DNA of 32,405 nt from CAZMSD01 sp964568855 (lineage in GTDB: Bacteria > CAIWAD01), in contig CAZMSD010000043.1 of the NCBI GenBank assembly GCA_964568855.1, positions 1-32,405 on the forward strand. The letters run 5' to 3'. Of this stretch, positions 1 through 8,253 are shown one piece after another. The translations under genes and the position numbers were made by a program. The notes beneath the pieces are model-generated. The model ran no database searches and was not told the origin of the DNA. It was given only the letters and a program-made list of their open reading frames with translations. How positions within the stretch are numbered: the stretch's first letter is position 1; each line of letters opens with the position of its first letter.

Positions 1-50
1 GGCTGATAGCACGCGAGTTTACGGACTGGAGGCCGGTCACTCCATAAGGT

Positions 51-1892
51 CTAGATCCTTTCCGGAGCGTCGATTCCCATCAGTTCCAGGCCCTGCCTCA
101 GGACGACGCCCACGGCGGCCACCAGGGCCACGCGCTGCGCGGCCAGCCCGGGATCTTCCACCCGGTCGTAGACGCTGTGGGCGTTGAAGAAGCGCGAAAA
201 GGCCCGCGCCAGCTCGTAGGTCCGGCCGGCCAGCCGGGCCGGGTTGAGCTGCTGGGCGGCCAGGCGCACCTGCTCCGGCCAGAGGGCCAGGGCCTTGAGC
301 AGTTCCACTTCCTCCGGCTGGCCCAGTTTCGCGAACTCCCCTACCGCCGCGGGATCGAGGCCGCTCTTGCGTACCAGGCTCTGGATCCGGGCGTGAGCGT
401 ACTGCAGATAGGGACCCGTATTTCCCGCCAGGTCGATGGATTCCTCGGGATCGTAGGTCATGTCCAGCCGGGGATTGACCCTGAGCACGTAGTACTTCAG
501 CGCCGCCTGGGCCAGACTGCGGTTGATGGCGGCCTGCTCCGCCTCGTCCAGCTCGGCCCGCTTGCGGCTTTCCTCCATGATCCTGCGGCAGGCCTCCTCA
601 AGCTCGTCCAGCAGTTCGTCCGCGTCCACAACACGCCCCTCGCGGCTTTTCATCTTGCCGGTGGTCAGGTTGACCATGCCGTAGGAATAGTGCTGAAGAT
701 GCTCCGCCCACTCGTAGCCCAGGCGCTTGAGGATGTGGAAGAGCACCTTGAAGTGGTGCTCCTGTTCGTTGCCCACCACGTAGATCATGCGATCGAAGCC
801 CAGCTCCTCGTGACGGGTGACGGCGTTGCCCAGGTCCTGGGTCATGTAGATGCTGGTGCCGTCGCTGCGCAGCAGCACCTTGGGTTCCAGGCCCAGTTCC
901 CCAAGCGGGCAGACCACGGCTCCCGTTTCGTTGCGCTTAAGCAGCCCCTCCTTCAGGCCCCGCTTCACCACGGACAGGCCCAGGACCCAGGTCTCGCTCT
1001 CGCGGTAGACCTTGTCGAAACGCAGGCCCAGGCGGCGGTAGGTCTCCTCGAGGCCCGGCAGGACCCAGCCGTTAATGCGTTCCCACAGCGCGCGGACCTC
1101 CGGATCGCCTTCCTCCCAGGCCCGCAGCATGGCCCGCACCGCGCCCTGCAGCTCCGATTGCTCTTCGAATCTCCGCTGGATTTCCCTTTGCTGCTCCTCG
1201 TCCATCGCCGCCGGACCTAAGTTCCGCGCCTTCAGCCAGGCATCCTGCTCTTCCTTCAGTTTCTCTGCGAAGAGCACGTAGTAGCGGCCCACCAGGTGAT
1301 CGCCCTTGAGCCCGCTGCTCTCGGGCGTTTCACCGTTGCCCCAGCGCTGCCAGGCCAGCATGCTGCGGCAGATGTGGACGCCCCGGTCGTTGATCAGGTT
1401 CAGCCGGATAACCCGGTGCCCCACCGCTTTCAGCAGTTCGGCCAGTCCCTGGCCCAGGATGTTGTTGCGCACGTGCCCCAGGTGCTGGGGCTTGTTGGTG
1501 TTGGGACAGGAGAACTCCAGGGCGACGCATGCGCGCTCCGGTTCGGGCAGCAGGTGATACAGCAGGCTCGCCGGATCCTCGGCGGGCCGGAGCGCCGCCG
1601 GGATCACCTGGGCGAACCAGGCCGGACGTTCGATGTTCAGATTCAGATAGGGTCCGGCGGCCGCGGCGCCGGCGATTCCGGGCAGCGAGGCGAGGCTCTC
1701 CGCCAGCGTCGAGGCGATCTGCTGGGGAGGGCGGCGGCAGAGCTTGGCCAGCGGAAAGCAGGCGCAGGCCAGGTCGCCCAGGCTCGCATCGGGGGGCGGC
1801 TCGAGATCGAATTCCGCGGGAGCCAGATCCGCGTTGAAATGTTCCTTGAGGGCGTCGGAAAGTGCCGCCTGGATCCGTTCTTCGATCCTCAA
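51..1892 (-). CDS. argS: Arginyl-tRNA synthetase
   Basis: Class Ia aminoacyl-tRNA synthetase charging tRNA-Arg in the cytoplasm. The 613-residue protein has the N-terminal additional domain (about 1-90), the Rossmann catalytic core with the HIGH-type signature HLGH at 137-140 in an FSCPNTNKPQHLGH context, the KMSKS-type loop KMKSREG at 413-419, and a C-terminal DALR anticodon-binding helical domain containing NTGPYLQYAHARIQS. The length is normal for the family. The start is TTG (1890-1892), eight bases after a GGGAGG ribosome site at 1901-1906; no in-frame ATG is better placed. It lies 27 bases downstream of trmL on the same strand, so the two are probably co-transcribed. A GTGATAC word (1554-1560) encodes Tyr-His here. 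Function is secure from motifs. Confidence 0.97.
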   Translation of the reverse strand: MRIEERIQAALSDALKEHFNADLAPAEFDLEPPPDASLGDLACACFPLAKLCRRPPQQIASTLAESLASLPGIAGAAAAGPYLNLNIERPAWFAQVIPAALRPAEDPASLLYHLLPEPERACVALEFSCPNTNKPQHLGHVRNNILGQGLAELLKAVGHRVIRLNLINDRGVHICRSMLAWQRWGNGETPESSGLKGDHLVGRYYVLFAEKLKEEQDAWLKARNLGPAAMDEEQQREIQRRFEEQSELQGAVRAMLRAWEEGDPEVRALWERINGWVLPGLEETYRRLGLRFDKVYRESETWVLGLSVVKRGLKEGLLKRNETGAVVCPLGELGLEPKVLLRSDGTSIYMTQDLGNAVTRHEELGFDRMIYVVGNEQEHHFKVLFHILKRLGYEWAEHLQHYSYGMVNLTTGKMKSREGRVVDADELLDELEEACRRIMEESRKRAELDEAEQAAINRSLAQAALKYYVLRVNPRLDMTYDPEESIDLAGNTGPYLQYAHARIQSLVRKSGLDPAAVGEFAKLGQPEEVELLKALALWPEQVRLAAQQLNPARLAGRTYELARAFSRFFNAHSVYDRVEDPGLAAQRVALVAAVGVVLRQGLELMGIDAPERI

Positions 1893-1919
1893 ACTCGTTC
1901 CTCCCTAAAAATCCGTCGA

Positions 1920-2381
1920 TCACCGGACGCCCAGCTGGCGCAGGCCTTCGTAAACCGCCACGGCCACGCTGTTGGCCAGGTTGAGGCTGCGCGTCCGGCC
2001 CGGCATGGGAATCCGCAAGGCCTGGTCCGGATAGCAATTCAACAGTTCGGCCGGAAGACCCCGCGTTTCCTTCCCGAAGACCAGAAAGTCTCCGCTGCGG
2101 TATTCGGGCTCAGTGTAGGGCCGCCGGGCCTTGGAGCTGAAAAAGAAAAAGCGCTCCTCGGAATGCGCCTGAAGCAGGCCGTCCAGGTCGGAGACCACGG
2201 AGTAGACCGCGCGTTCCCAGTAGTCCAGCCCCGCCCGCTTGAGCCGCGCGTCGTCCAGGCTGTAGCCCAGGGGCTCCACCAGGAACAGGCGGCAGCCGGT
2301 GCAGGCGCTGAGCCTGATGATATTCCCGCTGTTCTGGGGAATCTCGGGCTCGACCAGGACGATATTGAAAAAGGGCTCCAT
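1920..2381 (-). CDS. trmL: tRNA (cytidine/uridine-34-2'-O)-methyltransferase TrmL
   Basis: SPOUT-class methyltransferase that 2'-O-methylates the wobble nucleotide of tRNA-Leu(CAA) and tRNA-Leu(UAA) in Escherichia coli (established for TrmL/YibK). The 153-residue protein shows the three family motifs: NSGNIIR (17-23), the SAM-knot strand FGKETRGLP (102-110) and RSLNLANSVAV (131-141). Length matches stand-alone TrmL, without the N-terminal RNA-binding extension of TrmH. ATG start at 2379-2381; no clear Shine-Dalgarno precedes it. It is the upstream partner of argS. Its known substrate type, tRNA-Leu(TAA), is encoded at 16409-16491 in this window. Confidence 0.94.
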   Translation of the reverse strand: MEPFFNIVLVEPEIPQNSGNIIRLSACTGCRLFLVEPLGYSLDDARLKRAGLDYWERAVYSVVSDLDGLLQAHSEERFFFFSSKARRPYTEPEYRSGDFLVFGKETRGLPAELLNCYPDQALRIPMPGRTRSLNLANSVAVAVYEGLRQLGVR

Positions 2382-2517
2382 GACGCGTGGCGCACAATAT
2401 GGGGATCAAGGATGAAACGAAATGCGGCTTCGTGCGTTCAAAGCCTGTGAACAGCGATTTCGGCTGTCGGATGTGAGTCGGATTCGGCATATTCCGGCAT
2501 AAGCAAGGGAGGACATC
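2382..2517. promoter_or_regulatory. Divergent intergenic region, trmL-argS / DUF4384 gene
   Basis: This 136-base spacer must carry promoters for trmL (minus) and the DUF4384 gene (plus). Apart from the plus-strand ribosome site at 2506-2512 I see no convincing -10/-35 pair or long palindrome in it. Confidence 0.4.
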
Positions 2518-3822
2518 ATGCAGCGAAACCACCTCGCAGAAGGACTGTACCGCTGGTTCAAGATCTTCGTTGCTCTGCTGGTTCTTGCTCTGGCGCTGCA
2601 GTCAAATGCAAGCACCCGCGGGGCCGTCCCCCGAGTGCTGATCGCGACGGACAAGCAGGAACTCGCCCCCGGTGAATCCTATTCCATCCGGCTGGACGTG
2701 CAGCATGACGGCTTCGTCTACCTCTACTCCCTCGACCCCAAAGGCTACGCCCGGTTGATCTTCCCCACCGAGACGGTGGACGGCCGGGGTGAAGTGCTGT
2801 CCGGCGAGTACCGCGAGATCTACCCCGTGCTGGCCGGCCATGTGGACGGCAGCGAGCGCCTGGTGGCCGTGCACACCCTGGAGTACAGGCGCATCAAGCC
2901 TTCCCGCTGGGAGTTCCTGGCGCCCGATCCCGAGGACCTGGAAGAACTGAACTACCGGATGACCCGCTCAACCCGTGAGCTGGACAACTACGCCGTCACC
3001 GCGATCGAGGTCTACGGACCTCCCGAGGAAGAGGAATCGGTGGGCATCTCGGTGCATCACCGCCACCACTACGACTACTGGTGCCATTACTGCGACTGCT
3101 GGCACCCCACCTGCCACGGGGGTCACTGCTACTGCGGCTGGGAAGTGGTCTTCCACTACCACGGATTCTACCATTACAGCCACTGCTTCCTCTGGGGTTC
3201 CTGGCACGGCTGGTGGCGTCCGCCCGTGGTCTACGTCTACATCCGCGGTGGCAGCCCCTACGACTACGATACCACACCCTGGCGCAGCCGTACTGTCTGG
3301 ACGCGTCACCGGCATTACAGCGACCGCTGGCGCGAGCGCGTGAAGCCCTCCATCGCAGTCAAGGAGAACTGGTCGCAGATCGGCGAACGCCGCCTGGTCG
3401 AAGTCCGGGCGAAGGACATCCGCACGCGCCTGCGTGAAGCGCCCCAGGCGCCGGCCGGTTCCGAAAAGCATGTCTGGAGCACCCAGCAGGCCAAGAACAG
3501 CATCCGCCGGCAGGCGGACCCGGCGGTGTCAACCAGGCCGGGGAACGAAGTGGTGCGCAAGGAGCGCCTCACCGATACTCGAGCAAAGACTCTGAGCACC
3601 AAACAAAGCGCCGGGAAAAAGCCTTCGGCCAAGCTGAGCAAGCAGGAAAAGAAAGCCCGCAAGGCGCAGCTCAAGACCGAGAAGAAGCAGCGGAAACTCG
3701 AAAAGAAACAGCGCAAGAAGGCGCAAAAGGCACAGAAAGCAAAGCAGAAGTCCGTGCAGAAACAACAGCCGAAGCAGAAACAGAAACCGACCCCGGCACC
3801 GAAACCCGCTCCGAAGAAGTGA
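2518..3822 (+). CDS. Exported DUF4384-type protein with His/Cys/aromatic block and Lys/Gln tail
   Basis: Function unknown. The 434-residue protein begins with a hydrophobic export signal (about 16-32, ending near SNASTRG). Residues 37-165 resemble DUF4384: PRVLIATDKQELAPGESYSIRLDVQHDG, then FVYLYSLDPKG and RLIFPT. Residues 180-233 are extraordinarily rich in His (about 13), Cys (189, 192, 194, 199, 204, 206, 223), Trp and Tyr, suggesting a metal-binding or cross-linked surface segment. Residues 361-434 are mostly Lys, Gln and Ala, ending in Pro-Lys repeats, and are probably disordered and strongly basic. The ATG is supported by AGGGAGG at 2506-2512, five bases upstream. The gene is divergent from trmL and monocistronic, with a hairpin downstream at 3865-3918. 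DUF4384 proteins are often envelope-associated; metal or polyanion binding is inference. Confidence 0.8.
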   Translation: MQRNHLAEGLYRWFKIFVALLVLALALQSNASTRGAVPRVLIATDKQELAPGESYSIRLDVQHDGFVYLYSLDPKGYARLIFPTETVDGRGEVLSGEYREIYPVLAGHVDGSERLVAVHTLEYRRIKPSRWEFLAPDPEDLEELNYRMTRSTRELDNYAVTAIEVYGPPEEEESVGISVHHRHHYDYWCHYCDCWHPTCHGGHCYCGWEVVFHYHGFYHYSHCFLWGSWHGWWRPPVVYVYIRGGSPYDYDTTPWRSRTVWTRHRHYSDRWRERVKPSIAVKENWSQIGERRLVEVRAKDIRTRLREAPQAPAGSEKHVWSTQQAKNSIRRQADPAVSTRPGNEVVRKERLTDTRAKTLSTKQSAGKKPSAKLSKQEKKARKAQLKTEKKQRKLEKKQRKKAQKAQKAKQKSVQKQQPKQKQKPTPAPKPAPKK

Positions 3823-3864
3823 AGCCCGGGGATTGCGCCCCCGGCGATCGAGTATTCAACACTT

Positions 3865-3918
3865 CGTGATACAGCAGCGCTCCGTGACGCGGGGCGCTGC
3901 TTATTCTCGTGTATCACG
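3865..3918 (+). terminator. Long inverted repeat framed by two GTGATAC words, probable terminator
   Basis: Downstream of the DUF4384 gene, CGTGATACA (3865-3873) is exactly complementary to TGTATCACG (3910-3918). Inside lies a second stem, GCAGCGC pairing with GCGCTGC, around a loop; TATTTT follows the outer arm. The outer arms are the dispersed 7-bp word of this window in inverted orientation, like paired uptake sequences that double as terminators in Neisseria and Haemophilus. Termination is inferred from position and structure. Confidence 0.6.
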
Positions 3919-3944
3919 TATTTTCGGCGGGCGCTTCGGCTGGA

Positions 3945-4018
3945 GGCCACCCAGGGGACTTGAACCCCTAACCTACGGTTTACAAAACCGTTGCTCTACC
4001 GGATTGAGCTAGGGTGGC
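3945..4018 (-). tRNA. tRNA-Thr(TGT)
   Basis: A complete cloverleaf on the minus strand. The acceptor stem is GCCACCC (4012-4018) with GGGTGGC (3946-3952). The D-stem is GCTC/GAGC and the anticodon stem ACGGT/ACCGT around loop TTTGTAA, giving anticodon TGT (Thr, ACA codons). The T-stem is AGGGG/CCCCT with loop TTCAAGT. Identity pairs G1-C72 and C2-G71 are present. The base at position 73 reads C and the following bases are TCCA, so CCA is not encoded in register; C73 is unusual for a threonine tRNA. An alternative reading with a bulged C and U73 followed by CCA is possible. Confidence 0.93.
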
Positions 4019-4216
4019 GAATAGTTCGTGTTGTACTATGCAGGGGAGTCGGCTGGTTCTCGGCATTCGGCGCATCGATGGTAGAGCCCGCTTTCCGGAG
4101 CCGTCGACGGGGAAGCGAACGCGCCGGCGCCCGATTGGAAACGTGGTGTAAAAACGAAGGGGCGCGGTCTCCCCGGCGCCCCAAGAATAGTAAACCGGAT
4201 CCTCAGCTCCAGCGGC
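4019..4216. other. Non-coding spacer between tRNA-Thr and the FlgT-like gene
   Basis: A 198-base stretch without a convincing gene. It holds the minus-strand terminator at 4151-4182 and whatever promoter drives tRNA-Thr, which I could not pin down. With the terminator and tRNA to its left it completes a 394-base gene-free interval (3823-4216) apart from the tRNA. Confidence 0.6.
4151..4182 (-). terminator. Rho-independent terminator after the FlgT-like gene
   Basis: Read on the minus strand, GGGGCGC (4176-4182) pairs with GCGCCCC (4159-4165), followed by TTCGTTTTTA. It lies 34 bases past the stop of the FlgT/LPP20-like gene, closing the three-gene minus-strand operon. Confidence 0.75.
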
Positions 4217-5329
4217 CTATTCCGGCGCCAGGACCAGCCGGCGCTCGCTCAAGGTTTCCACCATCCAGCTCTTGCCCCCGGCGCTGAATCCGTCCAACAG
4301 CATGGCCAGGTTGCGCGCCCGGCCGTCGAGCTGCACTTCGCAGCGGAAGACGCCGCCTTGAAGGCCCCGGTCGGTCACCGACTTCACGATGGCCTGGCTG
4401 CGCAGGTGCTCGATGAAGGCGCTCTGCTGGCGGAAGTCCATTCCGCGTACCTCCACTTCCACCTCCAGGGACTGGGTCTGAAGTGCGGCCCATTTCTGCA
4501 GGACTTCCTTCAGCACTTCGTGAGCCACAGCCAGGGCCGCCTGCTCCAGGGCCGAGGCGCCGGCCACCTGCGAGTTGACGTGGGCCTTGGTGGCGTCGGT
4601 CTGGTGCACCGAGAGCACCCTCCCGGTGTCGATGCGGTAGAGTCGGCCGCTGAGCACCGCCTGGACGCTGGCCAGGCCGGCGGAGGCGACGACGCCGGAG
4701 GCCTGTCCCGGCGTGGCGCGGGCGCGTCCGGCGAAGATCAGGTCCGCCGTGGCGCCCGAAACCACCGCCGCCATCCGGTCCCGGTCGAGCTGGCCGAAGG
4801 TCTCGATGATCTCGCGGGCCCTGCTCCAGTCCACGGCGTTACGGTCCACCACGTCGAAGCCCAGGTCCAGCAGGCTGCGCGTCACCGCGGTCTCGGCTAC
4901 CACAGATTCGCTGTCCTCAAGGTTCTTCTCGGCTAAAAGGACCATCACGCGCGGTTTCTGCATCCAGTCCAGCAGGGCCCGCACAGCAAGCTCGTCGGCG
5001 ATCATGGCGTCCAGGATCTCGCCCACCTCGGCGTCGATGTGCACCAGCCACTCGCCGTCGATTTCCCTGCGCTCCTCGATGATGCTGTAGCCGCGCACGT
5101 AGCCCAGGGACTTGCTGAGAATCTTATCCGAGACCAGGGCGAAGTTCTGAACCACGGTCTCGGCGCCGATGACTATGCCCACGGTCTGCTCCACGGCGCC
5201 GCGCATGGCGTCCTTCAGGGCCAGGTCCCGGGTCTCGCCGTAGCCCTTGGCCTGCACCCGGCTGAGGGTCTGGGCGAAGGCGCAGAGCGCCAGACTGAGA
5301 AACAGCAGCGGCAGGAGAATTCGTTTCAT
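4217..5329 (-). CDS. FlgT/LPP20-like periplasmic envelope protein
   Basis: A 370-residue exported protein with a clear signal peptide (1-20, ending in AFAQ; a Cys at 17 lacks a good lipobox). Residues 22-105 match the FlgT N-terminal/LPP20 style: VQAKGYGETRDLALKDAMRGAVEQTVG, then a long amphipathic stretch and RGYSIIEERREIDGEWLVHIDAEV. Residues 126-250 form a FlgT/LpoB-like middle domain (RVMVLLAEKN, LLDLGFDVVDRNAVD, ADLIFAGRARATPG). A C-terminal alpha/beta module follows (about 295-365). It is third in an operon after a CsgG-type protein and an outer-membrane barrel, 35 bases from the barrel gene. FlgT is known as a flagellar H-ring protein, but no flagellar genes are here, so a general envelope-assembly role is more likely. 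Start ATG 5329 has only a weak ribosome site. Confidence 0.72.
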   Translation of the reverse strand: MKRILLPLLFLSLALCAFAQTLSRVQAKGYGETRDLALKDAMRGAVEQTVGIVIGAETVVQNFALVSDKILSKSLGYVRGYSIIEERREIDGEWLVHIDAEVGEILDAMIADELAVRALLDWMQKPRVMVLLAEKNLEDSESVVAETAVTRSLLDLGFDVVDRNAVDWSRAREIIETFGQLDRDRMAAVVSGATADLIFAGRARATPGQASGVVASAGLASVQAVLSGRLYRIDTGRVLSVHQTDATKAHVNSQVAGASALEQAALAVAHEVLKEVLQKWAALQTQSLEVEVEVRGMDFRQQSAFIEHLRSQAIVKSVTDRGLQGGVFRCEVQLDGRARNLAMLLDGFSAGGKSWMVETLSERRLVLAPE

Positions 5330-5364
5330 GTTCGACTCGCGCTTTCCGTTGGCCGAGTACTCTA

Positions 5365-6591
5365 TCAGTAATAGATGATCCCGCTGAGCGTGATCGTGCT
5401 GGTGGAGGTCTTCTCCACCGAGTTGAGGTCATCCACGAACCATTCCCAGTTCCATTCGTAGCTGGAATGAGACCAGGTCAGGTCGATACTGAAGCGCTCG
5501 TGGATGTAACCCGTGCCCAGAGAGAAACCGAAACCGACCGTCTGGTCGCCGTAGACCAGGTCGTCCGTCACGGGGTCGTAGTTGATGTCGGCGAAGGTGG
5601 TGGGCATGTTGCGGAAGCCCCCGCGCAGGGGAATCACCCCGATGTCGGTCACCAGCAGATACTCAACTCCCACACGGTACTGGAACAGGTCCTTTTCGCT
5701 CCAGCTGAGCTTGTTTTCCACGATGTATTCCCCGCCGCCGGTCGGGGGCTCGTCCAAGGTGGTCTTGACCTTGCTCTTGCCGTAGGCGCGGTTCTCCAGG
5801 TCGAAGGCCAATGTGAAAAACTCTCCGATGCGCCAGGAGGCGCCCACCCCTATCATCAGCGGCATCTCGACTTTTGTAATACCAGAAGTGTTGTACTGAT
5901 TGGGATCCAGGGTGTTCGAAACATCCACGTTCAATTTGAAGGGCAGCCGTAACGACAGGCCGAGTCGCAGCGGCATCGGGTTCTCGAGACCCTGGAGGTC
6001 CGCCAGGACGCCCAGGCCCAGGTTGAAACCGGAGAATTTCTCTTCCCAATCGTAAGGAGTCGTATCGGCCACGCCCTCTCCGTCCGTCTTGCCCATCCAG
6101 ATGTTCGCCGTGGCACCCAGCGACAACACCGGATTCATGTGGAAGCCCAGGCCGGGTGAAATGGTGCTCGCCCCGCCCTTGGAACTTCCATCGCGGTCCT
6201 CGCTGTAGGTATCGATCTGGCGCTGCAGGGCCAGGGCGAGAACCAGTTTGCGCTCGTCGGCCAGCTGCACCGGAAATGCACCGCTGATGAAGTTCAGCAC
6301 GTAGTGGTTGTCGCTGCTGGTCTGGTCGTACTGGTCGTCCACATAGTCGGATTCGAAAGAATTGGACACGAATCGGTTGACCACCGAAGCCTCGGGTCGC
6401 TCCAGCGTCGCCAAACCTGCAGGATTCCAGACCACCGAGGTGGCGTCATCGGCCACGCCGATGAAGGCGCCGGCCATGCCCTCGGCCCTGGCCCCCGCTC
6501 CGGTGATGTTCCAGTTGATCGCCGCAGTTGCAGAACTTCCAAAGAAAACGGTGACCAGTACGCCGCAGCAAACACTCTTCCACAAGCTCAT
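5365..6591 (-). CDS. FadL/OmpP1-family outer-membrane beta-barrel protein
   Basis: A 408-residue barrel. A signal peptide (about 1-23) is followed at the mature N-terminus by the FadL/OmpP1/PorV-type signature NITGAGARAEGMAGAFIGVADDATSVVWNPAGLATL (given here in parts: GAGARAEGMAGAFIGVADD and WNPAGLA). Alternating amphipathic strands run to the C-terminus, which ends GIIYY with the terminal aromatic expected for BAM insertion. ATG 6591 is preceded by GGGGAG with good spacing. It is the middle gene of the CsgG/OMP/FlgT-like operon, 90 bases after the CsgG-type gene. FadL members transport hydrophobic molecules, while PorV-type relatives act in type IX secretion; sequence alone does not decide which applies. 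Confidence 0.82.
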   Translation of the reverse strand: MSLWKSVCCGVLVTVFFGSSATAAINWNITGAGARAEGMAGAFIGVADDATSVVWNPAGLATLERPEASVVNRFVSNSFESDYVDDQYDQTSSDNHYVLNFISGAFPVQLADERKLVLALALQRQIDTYSEDRDGSSKGGASTISPGLGFHMNPVLSLGATANIWMGKTDGEGVADTTPYDWEEKFSGFNLGLGVLADLQGLENPMPLRLGLSLRLPFKLNVDVSNTLDPNQYNTSGITKVEMPLMIGVGASWRIGEFFTLAFDLENRAYGKSKVKTTLDEPPTGGGEYIVENKLSWSEKDLFQYRVGVEYLLVTDIGVIPLRGGFRNMPTTFADINYDPVTDDLVYGDQTVGFGFSLGTGYIHERFSIDLTWSHSSYEWNWEWFVDDLNSVEKTSTSTITLSGIIYY

Positions 6592-6681
6592 GGGTGCTCC
6601 CCTTTCATTAAGTCCCGTTTCCCGGAAGTAGCACTCCAGTCTACTGGTTCAGCAACCCCGGAACACCTGTATCACATTAAA
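6592..6681. other. 90-base operon spacer with a GTATCAC word
   Basis: Separates the CsgG-type gene from the barrel gene. It carries GTATCAC at 6669-6675 a few bases past the CsgG-type stop, plus the barrel gene's ribosome site. No strong hairpin is visible. Confidence 0.5.
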
Positions 6682-8124
6682 CTATTTCGTCACCACCTTG
6701 TCGCCCACGTTCAAGGGCTGCTGCTTCCCGCCCAGGGTGCGGGCAATGGACATGCGCTCCTGGACCTGGACCACCGCCAGCTCGCCAAGTTGCGTAACGC
6801 GCCTGCCCAGCTCTTCCCCTGTGACCGGGTGAACGATGGGCCGGCCTTCGCGGTAGGCCACCAGCTTGGAACCCTTGCGCAGCCCGGCGCCTGAGCCGAT
6901 ATCCAGGAAGATTTCGCCCGCCTCCAGGTTGATCACCGTGCCGTCCAGCAGGGGCAGGTCGTTGTAGACCTCGATGGCCAGCTTGGCCACCTCGCGGTCG
7001 ATGTTCCGGATGCCGCTCTTGCGGGATTCGGCCATGCGCGCCACCAGTGTGATACTGGTCTCCGTGTCGATCACCCTGGCGTTGATCCTGGCGAAACCGC
7101 GCGTCACCGTGATGCTGCCCATCACCAGGGCGTCCGCGCCCACCAGCTTGGCCACCTCAACGGCCTGGCGCTCGTCCACCATGCCGCTCATGTTGAAGGC
7201 CTGCTCCTTGAGAATCTCGTCCACGGCGTTGCGCTCGATCACCCGGAAACGCCGCAGGTTGACGAATTCCGTGACCAGGGTCTCCGCGGCATGGACGCCG
7301 ACATCGCGGGATTCGCCCGTCACCTGGAATGGCATCACCGCCAGCGAGAGCCGGGAGCCCACTTGTGTCACGGCCTCGGGCGAATAGGCCAGCACCCCGC
7401 CGCTGCGGACGTAGGTCATGTCCGGTTGCGCGGAGATGGCCTCGCCCACGTCCTGTATCCGGTCGGACATCCAGTCGAAGAGGCCGGGCGAATCCTTGTC
7501 GGGGGACGCCGATTCAGCCGGGGCAGCCTCCAGCGGTGCGGCTTCACCCGAGGAAGTACTCGCTGAACCTTCGTCCAGCAGACTCTCGAGCGGGCCGGTC
7601 CCGCCCGGGTCCGGCGGAGGAAGCTCGGATTTTGCCGACTCGCCCGCCGGCGCGATCTCCGGTTCTTCCAGGATGACCCGCTCCTGAACTTCGGGCAGGT
7701 CTCCCGCCGCGATACGGTCGAGCAGGTGTCGGGCTTCCTTGCTTTTCTTCCGATAAGCCAGGTGCAGCTCCAGCTCCTGCCTGGCCAGCTCACCCTCTCC
7801 CAAGTGAAAGTGGCAGAAACCCATTTTCAGGTGCGGGTAGTAGCGGATGAAGCGGGTCCCGTAGGTGCGCTTGCGCTTGACGTCCTCGAACTCCAGCGAG
7901 GCGGCGGCCCTGAACTCGCCCAGAGCCCGCAGGTGATCGCCGGTCTCCAGGTAGCGCTGGCCTTTTTCATAGTAGCTGTAGAACTTTTCCTGGGCGCCCA
8001 GCGGCAGCGCGGCCGCCAGCAGCAGCGCCAGCATCAGGGCGATCGAAGACGGAGAGATTCTCCATGCGGTTTCGGCATTTTGGTTCGTCCTTCGGTGTGC
8101 GCCTCTGGGCCTGTTCGGGATCAT
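6682..8124 (-). CDS. CsgG-domain envelope protein with FlgT_C-like C-terminus
   Basis: From ATG 8124 the product has 480 residues: a long-n-region signal sequence (basic residues 5-22, hydrophobic core 28-43, ending LGAQ), a TPR-like helical region (45-145), an acidic/Pro/Ser linker (150-215), a CsgG domain (about 258-395, SRLSLAVMPFQVTG, RRFRVIERNAVDEILKEQ, ADALVMGSITV, INARVIDTETS), and a C-terminal FlgT_C-like beta domain (396-480: IFLDIGSGAGLRKGSKLVAYREG, HPVTGEELG, VGDKVVTK). CsgG proteins form outer-membrane pores or oligomeric periplasmic assemblies. The reading frame stays open to 8613, but that extension overlaps the divergent FecR gene and lacks signal-peptide character, so I start at 8124; the ribosome site there is weak, so the start is uncertain. 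Probably first gene of the envelope operon. Confidence 0.78.
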   Translation of the reverse strand: MIPNRPRGAHRRTNQNAETAWRISPSSIALMLALLLAAALPLGAQEKFYSYYEKGQRYLETGDHLRALGEFRAAASLEFEDVKRKRTYGTRFIRYYPHLKMGFCHFHLGEGELARQELELHLAYRKKSKEARHLLDRIAAGDLPEVQERVILEEPEIAPAGESAKSELPPPDPGGTGPLESLLDEGSASTSSGEAAPLEAAPAESASPDKDSPGLFDWMSDRIQDVGEAISAQPDMTYVRSGGVLAYSPEAVTQVGSRLSLAVMPFQVTGESRDVGVHAAETLVTEFVNLRRFRVIERNAVDEILKEQAFNMSGMVDERQAVEVAKLVGADALVMGSITVTRGFARINARVIDTETSITLVARMAESRKSGIRNIDREVAKLAIEVYNDLPLLDGTVINLEAGEIFLDIGSGAGLRKGSKLVAYREGRPIVHPVTGEELGRRVTQLGELAVVQVQERMSIARTLGGKQQPLNVGDKVVTK

Positions 8125-8253
8125 CTGGTTCAACCTGGTGGGCTGTGGTTCAAGTAGCATGGGGGCTATCCGGTCCGGTTCCTTCTCATGAAGCGCTAGC
8201 TGGCGAAATCGGGAGAACTGATCAGGCCGCCGGCAGCCCCACCAAATCCTGCA

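Noticed and set aside
1296..2450. Long open frame antisense to argS/trmL
   Set aside because: A shadow frame of GC-rich coding DNA. It overlaps two secure genes and has no family motifs.
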